Source of the DNA: Verrucomicrobiota bacterium
GTDB taxonomy: Bacteria > Verrucomicrobiota > Verrucomicrobiia > Limisphaerales > UBA9464
DNA: 64,000 bases
Direction: 5' to 3'
Assembly (NCBI GenBank): GCA_016871805.1
Contig: VHCG01000001.1
Location: 1 to 64,000 of the forward strand
In this document: positions 7,702-15,671 of the stretch, piece by piece
Numbering within the stretch: the stretch's first letter is position 1
How the letters are laid out: each line of letters begins with the position of its first letter
Notes under the pieces: generated by a model
Databases searched by the model: none
What the model saw: only the letters and a program-made list of their open reading frames with translations
Told to the model about the DNA's origin: nothing
Made by a program: the position numbers and the translations under genes

Positions 7702-8472
7702 TCAGTGGGACGCCGGGATCCCGGACGGGTTGCCGCGGCTGAGGAACGTCCGGACCTTGGGGTTGTCGGAATGCAGCAGCTCACGGGGATTGCCCCGCGC
7801 CTGCATCGTCCGGGTCTCCGGATCCAGGAAGATCGAGTCGTCGGCGATGGCGAAGATGCTGGCCAGCTCGTGGGTCACCACGACGATGGTGGCCCCCAGA
7901 CTGTCCCGGAGTTCAAGGATGAGATCGTCCAAGTTGCGGGAGCTGATCGGATCCAGCCCGGCCGAGGGCTCGTCGAAGAACAGGATCTCCGGGTCGAGCG
8001 CCATGGCCCGCGCCAGTCCGGCCCGCTTGCACATGCCACCCGAGATCTCCGACGGGTAGAAGTCCTCGAACCCCTTCAGCCCCACCAGCGCCAGCTTGAG
8101 CCGCGCCACCTCCCGGATGTCGGCCGCCGACAGGTCCGTGTACTCGCCCAGAGGCAGGCTCACATTCTCGAGGAGGGTCATCGAGCTCCACAGCGCCCCA
8201 CCCTGGAACAGCACTCCGAAGCGACGCAGCCGCTGCTGCCGACGGTCGTCGTCCATCGACCAGAAGCTCTGTCCCTCGTACAGGATCTCCCCCTTGGCCG
8301 GACGGATCATCCCGATCAGATGCCGCAGCAGGGTGCTCTTGCCACAGCCGCTGCCGCCCATGATCACGAAGACAGAATGCGGTTTCACCTCGGCCTGGAT
8401 GTCCCGCATGACCACGTAGTCGCCATACGCCATGGTCAGGTTCCGGATCTCGATCTGGGTGTCGGGGTTCAC
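7702..8472 (-). CDS. mlaF: ABC transporter ATP-binding protein (Mla/Mkl type)
   Basis: 256 residues from a GTG at 8472, 8 bases after the permease stop; the 413-residue ORF-track version extends through the permease in another frame and is not real. Walker A is 'GGSGCGKST', the Q-loop 'GVLFQGGALWSSMT' (GALFxSMT is typical of Mkl/MlaF ATPases), the signature 'ISGGMCKRAGLARA', Walker B 'EILFFDEPSAGLDP', and the switch His lies in 'VVVTHEL'. It powers the MlaE permease encoded just upstream. Cytoplasmic face of the inner membrane. Confidence 0.92.
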   Translation of the reverse strand: MNPDTQIEIRNLTMAYGDYVVMRDIQAEVKPHSVFVIMGGSGCGKSTLLRHLIGMIRPAKGEILYEGQSFWSMDDDRRQQRLRRFGVLFQGGALWSSMTLLENVSLPLGEYTDLSAADIREVARLKLALVGLKGFEDFYPSEISGGMCKRAGLARAMALDPEILFFDEPSAGLDPISSRNLDDLILELRDSLGATIVVVTHELASIFAIADDSIFLDPETRTMQARGNPRELLHSDNPKVRTFLSRGNPSGIPASH

Positions 8473-8480
8473 GCGGGAGA

Positions 8481-9620
8481 TCAGATCTTGAGCGCGTTGC
8501 AGAGGACGGCGAAGACGCCGTCGAAGACGATGATGGAGGTGATGCCGGCGACGACCGCCCGGGTGGTCGCCTCGCCCACCGCTGCGGCGTTCGATCCGCA
8601 TTGGATGCCCCGAAGGCATCCCGTGTAGGCCACCAGGAATCCGAAGATGCCCCCCTTGAAGACCCCCAGCAGGAAGCTCTTCAGCCGGATCGCCTGGATC
8701 GTGCGGTCGATGTAGACCGTCGGCGAGACGTCCATGACCGAGGACGACACCAGAAGTCCGCCCAGGATGCTGATGAGGTCGGCGAACACCACGAGCAGCG
8801 GCATCGTCAGGACGAGGGCGATGATCCGGGGCAGCACGAGGAACTCGACCGGCGAGATGCCAAAGGTCCGGAGCGCGGCGATCTCCTCGTTCACCTTCAT
8901 CGTTCCGAGCTGTGCCGCAAAGGCCGCACCCGTCCGACCACACAGGATCACCGCCGTCATGATCGCGCCCATCTCCCGGACCGTTCCGATCGCGACGGTG
9001 TCGGCCACGAAGATCGTCGCCCCGAACTGCGACAGCGTGGTGGCCCCGACGAAGGCGAGGATGAGGCCGACCAGAAAGTTGATCAGCGCGACAATCCCCA
9101 GCGCGCCCGGGCCGGTCTGCTGGATCACGAGCAGGAGGTCCGGCAGCCGGAACTGCGCCTTGCCCTGGAAGAGCCGACCGAGGGCGATCAGCACCTCCCC
9201 GAGGAAGGTGAAGAGGTTGAGGCTCTCCTCCCAGGCCCGGACCGTTCCAGCGCCCAACCGAGCGAGAAAGGGCTTCGCTCCGCCGACACGCCGGACATCC
9301 GACGCCTCCGGCACGGCGGTAGCCAGACGCAGCAGCCGTCGGACACCCTCGGGCAGCGCCGAGTCGTCGACCGGGACACGGCGTCGGCGGCAGAGGTCCT
9401 GGATCCGGGCCACCGCGGCCACGAACCGCGAGTCCCAGCGGGAGAGGCCCGAGGCCTCCAGGAGGACCCCGGGCGGCGGCGGTTCACTGGCCAGCGCCTC
9501 GGTCAGAGGATGAAACTCCGGGAACCGGGCCGAGGCGTTCCAGGATCCCGACATCCGAAGCCGCACCGTCCCGGAACGATCACGTTCCAGTTCGAGCTGT
9601 GCGGGTGACGGGGAATCCAT
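8481..9620 (-). CDS. mlaE: MlaE family permease with N-terminal STAS domain
   Basis: 379 residues from the ATG at 9620 ('MDSPSPAQLELERD'). Residues about 10-110 form a STAS/MlaB-like domain ('VLLEASGLSRWDSRFVAAV'). Residues about 130-379 are the MlaE permease, with hydrophobic segments such as 'GIVALINFLVGLILAFVGA' and the conserved 'VREMGAIMTAVILCGRTGAAFAAQLGTM' region carrying the E-x-G-P/A loop. The fusion does the job that separate MlaB and MlaE do in E. coli. First gene of the operon permease-ATPase-MlaD-PqiC, all minus strand with gaps of 8, 18 and -4 bases. Confidence 0.93.
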   Translation of the reverse strand: MDSPSPAQLELERDRSGTVRLRMSGSWNASARFPEFHPLTEALASEPPPPGVLLEASGLSRWDSRFVAAVARIQDLCRRRRVPVDDSALPEGVRRLLRLATAVPEASDVRRVGGAKPFLARLGAGTVRAWEESLNLFTFLGEVLIALGRLFQGKAQFRLPDLLLVIQQTGPGALGIVALINFLVGLILAFVGATTLSQFGATIFVADTVAIGTVREMGAIMTAVILCGRTGAAFAAQLGTMKVNEEIAALRTFGISPVEFLVLPRIIALVLTMPLLVVFADLISILGGLLVSSSVMDVSPTVYIDRTIQAIRLKSFLLGVFKGGIFGFLVAYTGCLRGIQCGSNAAAVGEATTRAVVAGITSIIVFDGVFAVLCNALKI

Positions 9621-9754
9621 GCCGGGCAACGGCACCCACCGACCGGATCGAGTGGATCCGGACGACACGTACCGACCCGGCGACGCTAGAGGGTTTGATC
9701 CGGCCGATCCAAGCGGCGAATTCCCCTCTCGACACGAGAACGCCAACCGCTCGG

Positions 9755-10420
9755 TCAGGCCTCCGGAGTCGTGCCCAGGACGAGATCGAACCGGGCGAGC
9801 CACTCGCCCGCCTTGGACCCGGGCATCGGCTTGAAGTCCACGGTCACCGCATTCCGCTCCTTCGCCGTCTTCAGGTCCTTCCAGATCCCGTCCTTCTCGT
9901 TGCCCGGATGCCCCTTGATGTAGAGCTGTGTCGTGAGGAGCTCCTGTCCACCCCGGCGAACCTTGAAGTGGATGTGGGGTGTCCGGGGCACATAGGGCAC
10001 CGGCTTGAGGGTCCGGAACAGGTATTCGCCGGAGCTTCCGGTCGAAAATCGCCCGAATCCCTGGAACTGCTTGTCCTGGCGCGACCGGTTGGCGGAGTCG
10101 GCCGTGTTGAGATAGACCCCGTTCGCATCGCACTGCCAGATCTCGACGACCGCATTCCGAAGGGGGCTACCACGACTGTCGAGCACCCTGCCGGAGACGT
10201 ATCCGACCTCCCCCACGGCGGGGGTCAGTGCGTTATTGATGACGATCAGGTCGTTGTCGGTGTCGAGCGGCAGATGGTTGGGATAGTACGGCCCCTCGGT
10301 GGCGGCAGGAGTGAGGGTCAGGGCCTCGGCAAAGGCACCGACGGTGGAGAACATGGAGGTGGCGAGTCCGGCGGTACGGAGGAATGCGCGACGGGACTTG
10401 AGGGGAAGGAGGAGTTCCAT
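9755..10420 (-). CDS. Tat-exported intradiol ring-cleavage dioxygenase-like protein
   Basis: 221 residues from the ATG at 10420. The N-terminus 'LKSRRAFLRTAGLATSM' is a twin-arginine signal. The mature part has the intradiol dioxygenase beta-sandwich with candidate Fe(III) ligands in order: Tyr in 'TEGPYYPN', Tyr in 'EIWQCDANGVYLN', and the two His of 'RTPHIHFKVRRGG'; 'TTQLYIKGHP' follows. Cytoplasmic catechol dioxygenases are longer and have a helical linker domain; this short exported form matches the 'protocatechuate 3,4-dioxygenase beta subunit-like' secreted family common in Verrucomicrobiota and Planctomycetota. The substrate is probably a diffusible catechol or hydroxyquinol. A repeat element lies immediately upstream. 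Confidence 0.88.
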   Translation of the reverse strand: MELLLPLKSRRAFLRTAGLATSMFSTVGAFAEALTLTPAATEGPYYPNHLPLDTDNDLIVINNALTPAVGEVGYVSGRVLDSRGSPLRNAVVEIWQCDANGVYLNTADSANRSRQDKQFQGFGRFSTGSSGEYLFRTLKPVPYVPRTPHIHFKVRRGGQELLTTQLYIKGHPGNEKDGIWKDLKTAKERNAVTVDFKPMPGSKAGEWLARFDLVLGTTPEA

Positions 10421-10535
10421 GGCAGTGGCGAGAGAGGACCGTTTCGACCGGTGGTGTGACGAGCGGAATCTCGCTTCAGGGAACCGGCGCAACGACGTTC
10501 CCCACCGAGCCCCGGGGGAATCGACCGCTCCACAC

Positions 10536-10677
10536 ATGGGCGCTCCCGTACCCGGTGCCGCAGGGCACTGCGGCACCCACCGACACGCGCCCCTCGGAGG
10601 TGATGCGTTGCGCCCAGGCAGAAGAGACCCGTCCCTTGCCTCCTCCACGTCTCCACGTCTCCGCGTCTCCGCGTGCC
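10536..10677 (+). repeat. Double-hairpin element, right-half copy (copy D)
   Basis: The core hairpin at 10555-10576 has arms GTGCCGCAG and CTGCGGCAC around loop GGCA. It is preceded by 'GGGCGCTCCCGTACCC' and followed, about 65 bases on, by 'CTCCGCGTCTCCGCGTG', the right terminal repeat of the family. No left terminal repeat was found. Compared with the copies at 23.1 and 31.7 kb, the stem carries CC/GG in place of AT/AT, so pairing is kept. The rest of the 305-base gap at 10421-10725 holds no gene that I can see. Confidence 0.75.
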
Positions 10678-10725
10678 TCCCTTCGTCTTCCCCTGCATGA
10701 CACTCCCGACTCCGGGACGGTCGTG

Positions 10726-11933
10726 TCACAAACGTCGGTCCCGCAGGGCCCAGTGCAGCAGGATCAGTCCGGCAGCGCCCCCCAACAGCAGGAGGACGAT
10801 CGACCGCAGGGGCTGGAGCATCGCTGTCATGGCCTCCCCGGCGGTCGCGGAGACCAATCGGGGTTCCGCGGCGGCGGTGAGGCTTCCCAGTCACTCCGAG
10901 AGTTGAGACACGGTCTTGTCGAAGGTCTTCGCCGTGTTCTCCAGCGCCCCGAGACGGACCACCAGGTCACGGCTCGTCTGCATCAGCCCGACGATCTCGG
11001 GCTGGTGGACGAGGGCCTCGGTCAACCGCTCCGGCATCCCGTTGAGGGTCGACTGGAACCGATCGGACTCCGAGGTGAGGACGGGCTCCAGTCGTTCGAA
11101 GCTCTTCAGGGATTGCACGGCCGCCTGAACCTCCTGCTGCGCCAGGGCGGCCGCGAGGGCTGCCTCGGTGTGCCATTCCAGGAGCCGGGGCATCCGGCTC
11201 AGCTGGAAGATCATCCGCTCCCCCAGGAGGATGGCGTTGTAGAGGCGTCCATCGAGCGACCCGAAAAGGCCGCCGGAATCCTCCCCCACGTTCCCGACGG
11301 TCCTCGCCATCTCGTCGGCCGTGGTGTTGAACCGCAGGAATGTGACATCCATCCGTCCCGGGTGGGCCACACGCCACGATTCAACCCCTTCAGGATGCGG
11401 TCGATCTCGTCCTGGGAGCGGTATCGAAGGCATTCGGTCAGCATCCCTTTCCGGATCTCGCCAAGGGCCGCCTCCAGCGGAGCCGCCTCGGCCCCCAACA
11501 ACGTCGTGCCCCGCCCCTCGACCACCCAGACGCGGTAGACCATCTCGGTGAGGATGGTCATGCCCACGATCTGGGACCGAAGGGTGATCCCGTTCATCAT
11601 GGACATGCAGGAGGACGCAAAAATCGCCCGCAGCTCCAGGAGCTCGAAGCGAGCCTCGGCGGAGGCCGTTTTCTGGGAGACCTCCCAGCAGGCCCCAGCC
11701 ACCCGTGCGAGGATCCATTCGGCGACATTCCGGTTCTGGACCCACTCGATGATGAGCTGCTGGGCGGTCTGGGACGACGCATCCTCGCCCACTGCCGGGG
11801 GCGAGCCAGCCGGGGGCGTCTGGGGACGGGTCGAGACACACGCGGCGCACAGGACCGTGAGCCCCGCCACCAGAGCGGCAAGGAGACGCCGGACCCAGTT
11901 GGTGACGTGGGGCGATGCAGGATGGGATGTCAT
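10726..11933 (-). pseudogene. Disrupted lipoprotein/membrane protein gene (frameshift plus in-frame TGA)
   Basis: It starts at ATG 11933, overlapping the stop of the upstream VCBS gene as ATGA, with a lipoprotein signal ('LLAALVAGLTVLCAAC'). Sensible protein runs to '...SQDEIDRILKG' near 11385. Coding sense then moves to the -1 frame ('VESWRVAHPGRMDVTFLRF...') at the run 'AAGGGGTT' and continues to 'TFDKTVSQLSE', where a TGA stands at 10891-10893. The same frame continues past that stop with 'LGSLTAAAEPRLV' and a clear C-terminal membrane helix ('SIVLLLLGGAAGLILLHWAL'), ending at 10726. Either the gene is decaying, or there are sequence errors, or recoding occurs. No known family recognised; the middle is helical and Leu-rich. 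Intact length would be about 400 residues. Confidence 0.7.
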
Positions 11934-13567
11934 GGAGACTTCGAGGGGGCGACCGGTGGCTGACCGCCCGCGGGCGTCATGTTTCGGAGGAGCAGCAGAG
12001 GCCGACCCGTCTTCTGCCATCCGTCGAGCAATGCGGTGGGGACCGGCGTCGGACCCTTGATGTAGGACCCCAACAGGATGTCCTCCGCGCCGTCGCGGTC
12101 GAAGTCGCCGGCATCCATGGACACCCAGCGTCCGGTGGCGCTCTCGCGGAAGGTGGAGGCGGTGAACCGGTCCGCTCCCTCGTTCCGGAAGAAGACGAAG
12201 CTGCCGCGTGGCGCCTTCTGGTACTCGGGAAAGAACGAGATCGTGGCGATGTCGGGATCCCCATCCCGGTCAAAATCCCGCACGACACTGTGATAGGCCC
12301 CGTAGAGCGGCAGGAAGAAGGCCTCCTTCCATCCCCCCCCGGGCTGGGAGGCATGGAGACGCACACCGTGCACCCGCTTGGCCGGCGACGAGAACTCCCC
12401 GTTGTCGCCGTTCGTCACGAGGAAGTCCGGACGCCCATCCCGGTTGAAGTCGGCCACGGTGAAGTGGCTGTGGCCCCAGTAGGGCGGGCGCTGGAACACG
12501 GTCGACCGGGTGAACCCGCCACGGCCGTCCCCCTTGAACAGGAAGAGCGCCTCGGTCTCCTGCGCCACCAGCGCCGCGATGTCCAGCCGGCCGTCCCCGT
12601 CGAAATCCGCGATCTCGGTCCGCAGCGTCCCGGGAATGGGCAGGAGCTCATGCTCACGATGGGACCCGTCGGCCATGGACTCCCACCACGACAGCCGTCC
12701 GAGGTTGTTGCCAAAGCAGCTGACCACCAGATCGGGCCGGCCATCGCCATTCAGATCCGCCTCGTTGGCATCCGTCGTCCGGGGCAGACCCGAGAGCACC
12801 GGAGGCGTGGCGGACCATCCATTCGTCGGACGGAGCCAGAACACGCTGCCACCCCGCTCATCGGTCGGCATGAAGCTGCCCAGTCCCGACGCCAGCATCG
12901 ATCCGCCCACCGGACGGAGGGATCCGACCGACGCCCCGAGAGCCGCACCACCGGCAACCCGTCCGTCCGGACCGACCCATTGGAGCGATTTCCCGAAGTC
13001 GTCGGCCATGAGCGCCCCACCCTCCGGCAGGATGCGGAGGGCGGTCACCGCCGGCTGGGGTGAGCGGATGGGAAGGATGGCGGACTCGAACCCGGGAACC
13101 CCGAGGCCGATGGGAAGCGGTGCGGTCTGGGGCAGCGGCTTCTCCGGGGCGTTGGCCAGGTAGTAGGAACAGATGTCGAGCCACTGGGCCTCGGTGACCA
13201 CGGGCTCCAGCGGGATCCGATGGTGCTGTCGGAGCGTCTGGACATCGGCGCTCCGGTCGAGCTCCGCCGTCGAGAAGCCCAGGCGGTATTTCATCCGGGG
13301 CAGGATCTGCTCGAACCACGTGGCGCGGTCGACCGCATCGGGCTCCGGGAACAGATGGCACGTGGTGCAGTAGGTGCGGGCGAGCTGTGATCCACGGGCC
13401 ACCGCGAGGCGATCCTCCGGGTTGGGCAGCGCAGAACCCGACGGGTCGGCCGCCCCGCCCGGGAGGACCGAACCGAGGACCGCGAGGATCAGCAGGACTG
13501 GAGTGGAGGAACGCACCGGCTCGATGGGAGAACCTACCCACGGGGCCTCCGGCAGGGCAAAGGACAA
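11930..13567 (-). CDS. Exported cytochrome c / FG-GAP (VCBS) repeat protein
   Basis: 545 residues. A signal peptide ('STPVLLILAVLGSVLPGGAA') precedes a short haem-binding segment with 'CTTCH' at residues 67-71. From about residue 170 on there are repeated FG-GAP/VCBS blades with Asp-rich calcium loops: 'DLNGDGRPDLVV', 'DFDGDGRLDIAAL', 'DFNRDGRPDFLV', 'DFDRDGDPDIATI', 'DFDRDGAEDILLG'. Probably a periplasmic or surface beta-propeller with one c-type haem, a build common in Verrucomicrobiota and Planctomycetota; no reaction can be assigned. Its stop overlaps the start of the disrupted lipoprotein gene (ATGA), so the two formed one transcription unit. The exact start is uncertain within the first 20 codons. 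Confidence 0.85.
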   Translation of the reverse strand: MSFALPEAPWVGSPIEPVRSSTPVLLILAVLGSVLPGGAADPSGSALPNPEDRLAVARGSQLARTYCTTCHLFPEPDAVDRATWFEQILPRMKYRLGFSTAELDRSADVQTLRQHHRIPLEPVVTEAQWLDICSYYLANAPEKPLPQTAPLPIGLGVPGFESAILPIRSPQPAVTALRILPEGGALMADDFGKSLQWVGPDGRVAGGAALGASVGSLRPVGGSMLASGLGSFMPTDERGGSVFWLRPTNGWSATPPVLSGLPRTTDANEADLNGDGRPDLVVSCFGNNLGRLSWWESMADGSHREHELLPIPGTLRTEIADFDGDGRLDIAALVAQETEALFLFKGDGRGGFTRSTVFQRPPYWGHSHFTVADFNRDGRPDFLVTNGDNGEFSSPAKRVHGVRLHASQPGGGWKEAFFLPLYGAYHSVVRDFDRDGDPDIATISFFPEYQKAPRGSFVFFRNEGADRFTASTFRESATGRWVSMDAGDFDRDGAEDILLGSYIKGPTPVPTALLDGWQKTGRPLLLLRNMTPAGGQPPVAPSKSP

Positions 13568-13663
13568 AGGGAGAAAGGGCCCATGGCCTCGACCCGGCGG
13601 CGTTCCGATCCGATCGGTTCCGGAGCCGTCCCGGTCTCCTCGAGTGCCGGGAGTCCAGACGCC

Positions 13664-14176
13664 CTAGGTCCCGAGCTGCGCCTCCAACAACCGGGTCACC
13701 TCGGCGAAGCGCTGCCGGTTCTCCGGCTTGAGATCCATCAGGAACTGATGGGCCTCCAGACAGCATCGGGTGGTCTCGGATTTCGGGGAGGTCAGCGCCG
13801 CGATCTCCTCGACGCCTCCATCCGGCATCCGGAGCGTGGTGCCCTCGATGACCCGGACCAGCGGGAGGACCCCAAGGTTGTCGAGCAGGTCCCGGACCCG
13901 CGCGTTGGGATTGATGAGCGTGAATCGGGCGTCGCCGGGTCCACGCGGACACGTCCCGGGGTCGCTGGCCAGCGCGGCAAGGACACCCGAGAAGGTGCTG
14001 TCCATGATCCGGCAGTCACCGAGGTCGACACAGAACTGGTGGATGCCCTGGGACTCGAGGCGCTGGATCAGCACCTTGAATTGCCGAGCCCCCTCCACCG
14101 CGGCACGACCCAGCACCCGGACACAGGCCCGCGGCGACTCCACCCAAACCAGGATCTGGGACGCGGCTGCAGACAT
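13664..14176 (-). CDS. STAS-domain (anti-anti-sigma-like) protein
   Basis: 170 residues from the ATG at 14176 ('MSAAASQILVWVESP'); the longer ORF-track form is frame noise upstream. The STAS core covers residues about 8-115: 'VRVLGRAAVEGARQFKVLIQRLES' then 'FCVDLGDCRIMDSTFSGVLAAL'. In that segment the Ser of 'MDSTFSGVL' corresponds to the phosphorylatable Ser/Thr of SpoIIAA-type proteins. The C-terminal 50 residues ('CCLEAHQFLMDLKPENRQRFAEV') are an added helical tail. A role in partner switching is likely, but no kinase or phosphatase partner is adjacent. Divergent from the NIL-domain gene. Confidence 0.82.
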   Translation of the reverse strand: MSAAASQILVWVESPRACVRVLGRAAVEGARQFKVLIQRLESQGIHQFCVDLGDCRIMDSTFSGVLAALASDPGTCPRGPGDARFTLINPNARVRDLLDNLGVLPLVRVIEGTTLRMPDGGVEEIAALTSPKSETTRCCLEAHQFLMDLKPENRQRFAEVTRLLEAQLGT

Positions 14177-14336
14177 CTCTCGAAGACCTTCCGCAGGAGT
14201 CCGCGTCGGGTCAAGACGGCCGGTCCCGTAACACAAGGAATCCTCCGTCGTTCCCGGTGGCCTGCGATCTGGCACAGTCTGGGATTGTCGAAGCCCGAAC
14301 GATGCAGTCTGTTGTGGGCTGCACGCCGCATCGCCT

Positions 14337-14630
14337 ATGCCCAAAGCCCCCGCCCGAAGAAAGACGCCCGCGAAACGACGCCCCGCGAAGGAGAGACGCC
14401 GGCTCTGGCTGACCGTCTCGGCCGAGATGACCACGAAGCCGGTCCTGTGGATGATGAGCCGTCGGTTCGACGTCGTCTTCAACATCCGCAACTCGTCGAT
14501 CACGAACGAGGTCGGACTCATCGCGCTAGAGCTCGAGGGCGATCCGAAGACGGTGGAGGGCGCCATCAAATGGTTCCGCCGCCAGGGAGTGCAGGTCGAC
14601 CCCGTGGAGCTGTCCACGATGGAGGGCTGA
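14337..14630 (+). CDS. Stand-alone NIL-domain protein with basic N-terminal tail
   Basis: 97 residues. The first 23 are almost all Lys, Arg, Ala and Pro. Residues about 24-97 are a NIL domain ('LTVSAEMTTKPVLWMMSRRFDVVFNIRNSSI...'), the small ferredoxin-like ligand-binding domain that usually caps MetN methionine-uptake ATPases. Here no ATPase is attached. Stand-alone NIL proteins are known in several phyla and some are linked to sulfur or metal metabolism. The basic tail suggests nucleic-acid or membrane contact, which is inference. Its start lies 160 bases from the divergent STAS gene. Confidence 0.8.
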   Translation: MPKAPARRKTPAKRRPAKERRRLWLTVSAEMTTKPVLWMMSRRFDVVFNIRNSSITNEVGLIALELEGDPKTVEGAIKWFRRQGVQVDPVELSTMEG

Positions 14631-14688
14631 GTCCCCGCGGGGCGGGGTCATCCCGCAGACACCCGATCCCGGCATCCCGATCCCGGGC

Positions 14689-15663
14689 TCAGGCAGGGAT
14701 GCAGGACTCCAGGAAGTCGAGCACGCGGACGTCCGCCCAGCAGTCGCCGGAGGCATCGGAACGACTCGCGAACGCCACATGCGATCCATGGCGCGGGGCC
14801 TCGAGGAAGAGGTGCGGATGCTCCCGCGCAAGATCGAGCGGAAAGCACTCCGGAGCCAGCATGGGGTCGTCCTGCGCGTTCAGCAGCAGCGTCGGAATCC
14901 GCAGGGCCGGCAGGAAGCGGAGCGACGAGCAGCGGGCCCAGTAGTCCTCGGCATCGCGGAACCCGTGGATCGGGGCCGTAAAGGCGTCGTCGAACTCGGC
15001 GAAGGTCCGCATCCGACGCCAGTCGGCCGCCGGGAATGCCCCCCCGAAGCGGGCCTGCTTCGCCTCCATCTTGGGTCCGAGATCCCGCAGGAACCGGCGC
15101 ATCGGCCAGCCGAATCCGACCTCCGCGATCCGCAGCGCCGCGGACCGGAGGTCACACGGGACGGAGATTCCGATCCCGGCGTGGACCCCGCGTCGCGCCG
15201 GCCAGTCCTCACAGAGAAACTTCAGGGTCACATTGCCCCCCAGACTGAATCCGGCAACGGCGACCGGAACCCCGGGAAGCATCCGCGAGACATGGTCGAC
15301 CACGGCGGCAAGATCCTCCGAGGCGCCGCTGTGGTAGCAGCGCATCAGCCGGTTGGGTTCGCCCGAACATCCCCGCATGTTCCACGACACCACCTCCCAA
15401 CCCCGTCGGGATGCGGCCCGCGCCAGCGAGGTGGCATAGGACCGCCGCGAGTGGCCCTCGAGGCCATGGCTGACGACCAGACAGCGACGCCCCCCGGTGC
15501 GCCACCAGTCGAGGTCGAGGAAATCGCCGTCCGGGAGCTCCACCCGCTCACGGACCCAGGGCCCCTCGGGAACCCTGCGGACGAATCCCGTCCAGAGCAG
15601 CTGGACCCACGGGCTGTGCCCCCACCACGGAGGCAGATATCCCGAAGGCAGGACCACCGGCAT
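14689..15663 (-). CDS. YheT family alpha/beta hydrolase
   Basis: 324 residues from the ATG at 15663 ('MPVVLPSGYLPPWWG'), 8 bases after the HpnK-like gene. The typical YheT opening is followed by 'LPDGDFLDLDWW', the oxyanion segment 'VVSHGLEGHSRRSY', 'WNMRGCSGEPN', the nucleophile elbow 'VAGFSLGGNVTLKFL', an acid in 'LLNAQDDPMLAPE' and the catalytic His in 'APRHGSHVAF'. All three triad residues are present. Family members are putative carboxylesterases or lipases of unknown substrate. Last gene of the histidine kinase-isoprenoid run. Confidence 0.9.
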   Translation of the reverse strand: MPVVLPSGYLPPWWGHSPWVQLLWTGFVRRVPEGPWVRERVELPDGDFLDLDWWRTGGRRCLVVSHGLEGHSRRSYATSLARAASRRGWEVVSWNMRGCSGEPNRLMRCYHSGASEDLAAVVDHVSRMLPGVPVAVAGFSLGGNVTLKFLCEDWPARRGVHAGIGISVPCDLRSAALRIAEVGFGWPMRRFLRDLGPKMEAKQARFGGAFPAADWRRMRTFAEFDDAFTAPIHGFRDAEDYWARCSSLRFLPALRIPTLLLNAQDDPMLAPECFPLDLAREHPHLFLEAPRHGSHVAFASRSDASGDCWADVRVLDFLESCIPA

Positions 15664-15671
15664 GCGGCGCC

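Noticed and set aside
7117-8628. 503-residue plus-strand ORF over the mla genes
   Set aside because: Shadow; the minus strand carries clear MCE and ABC ATPase motifs.
10640-10677. Repeated CTCC-GCGTCTCC-GCGT units as a CRISPR
   Set aside because: The units are adjacent 8-12-base near-repeats without spacers; they are the end of the MITE-like family.
13583-14944. 453-residue plus-strand ORF across the STAS and NIL genes
   Set aside because: It spans two unrelated genes in other frames and shows no domain.
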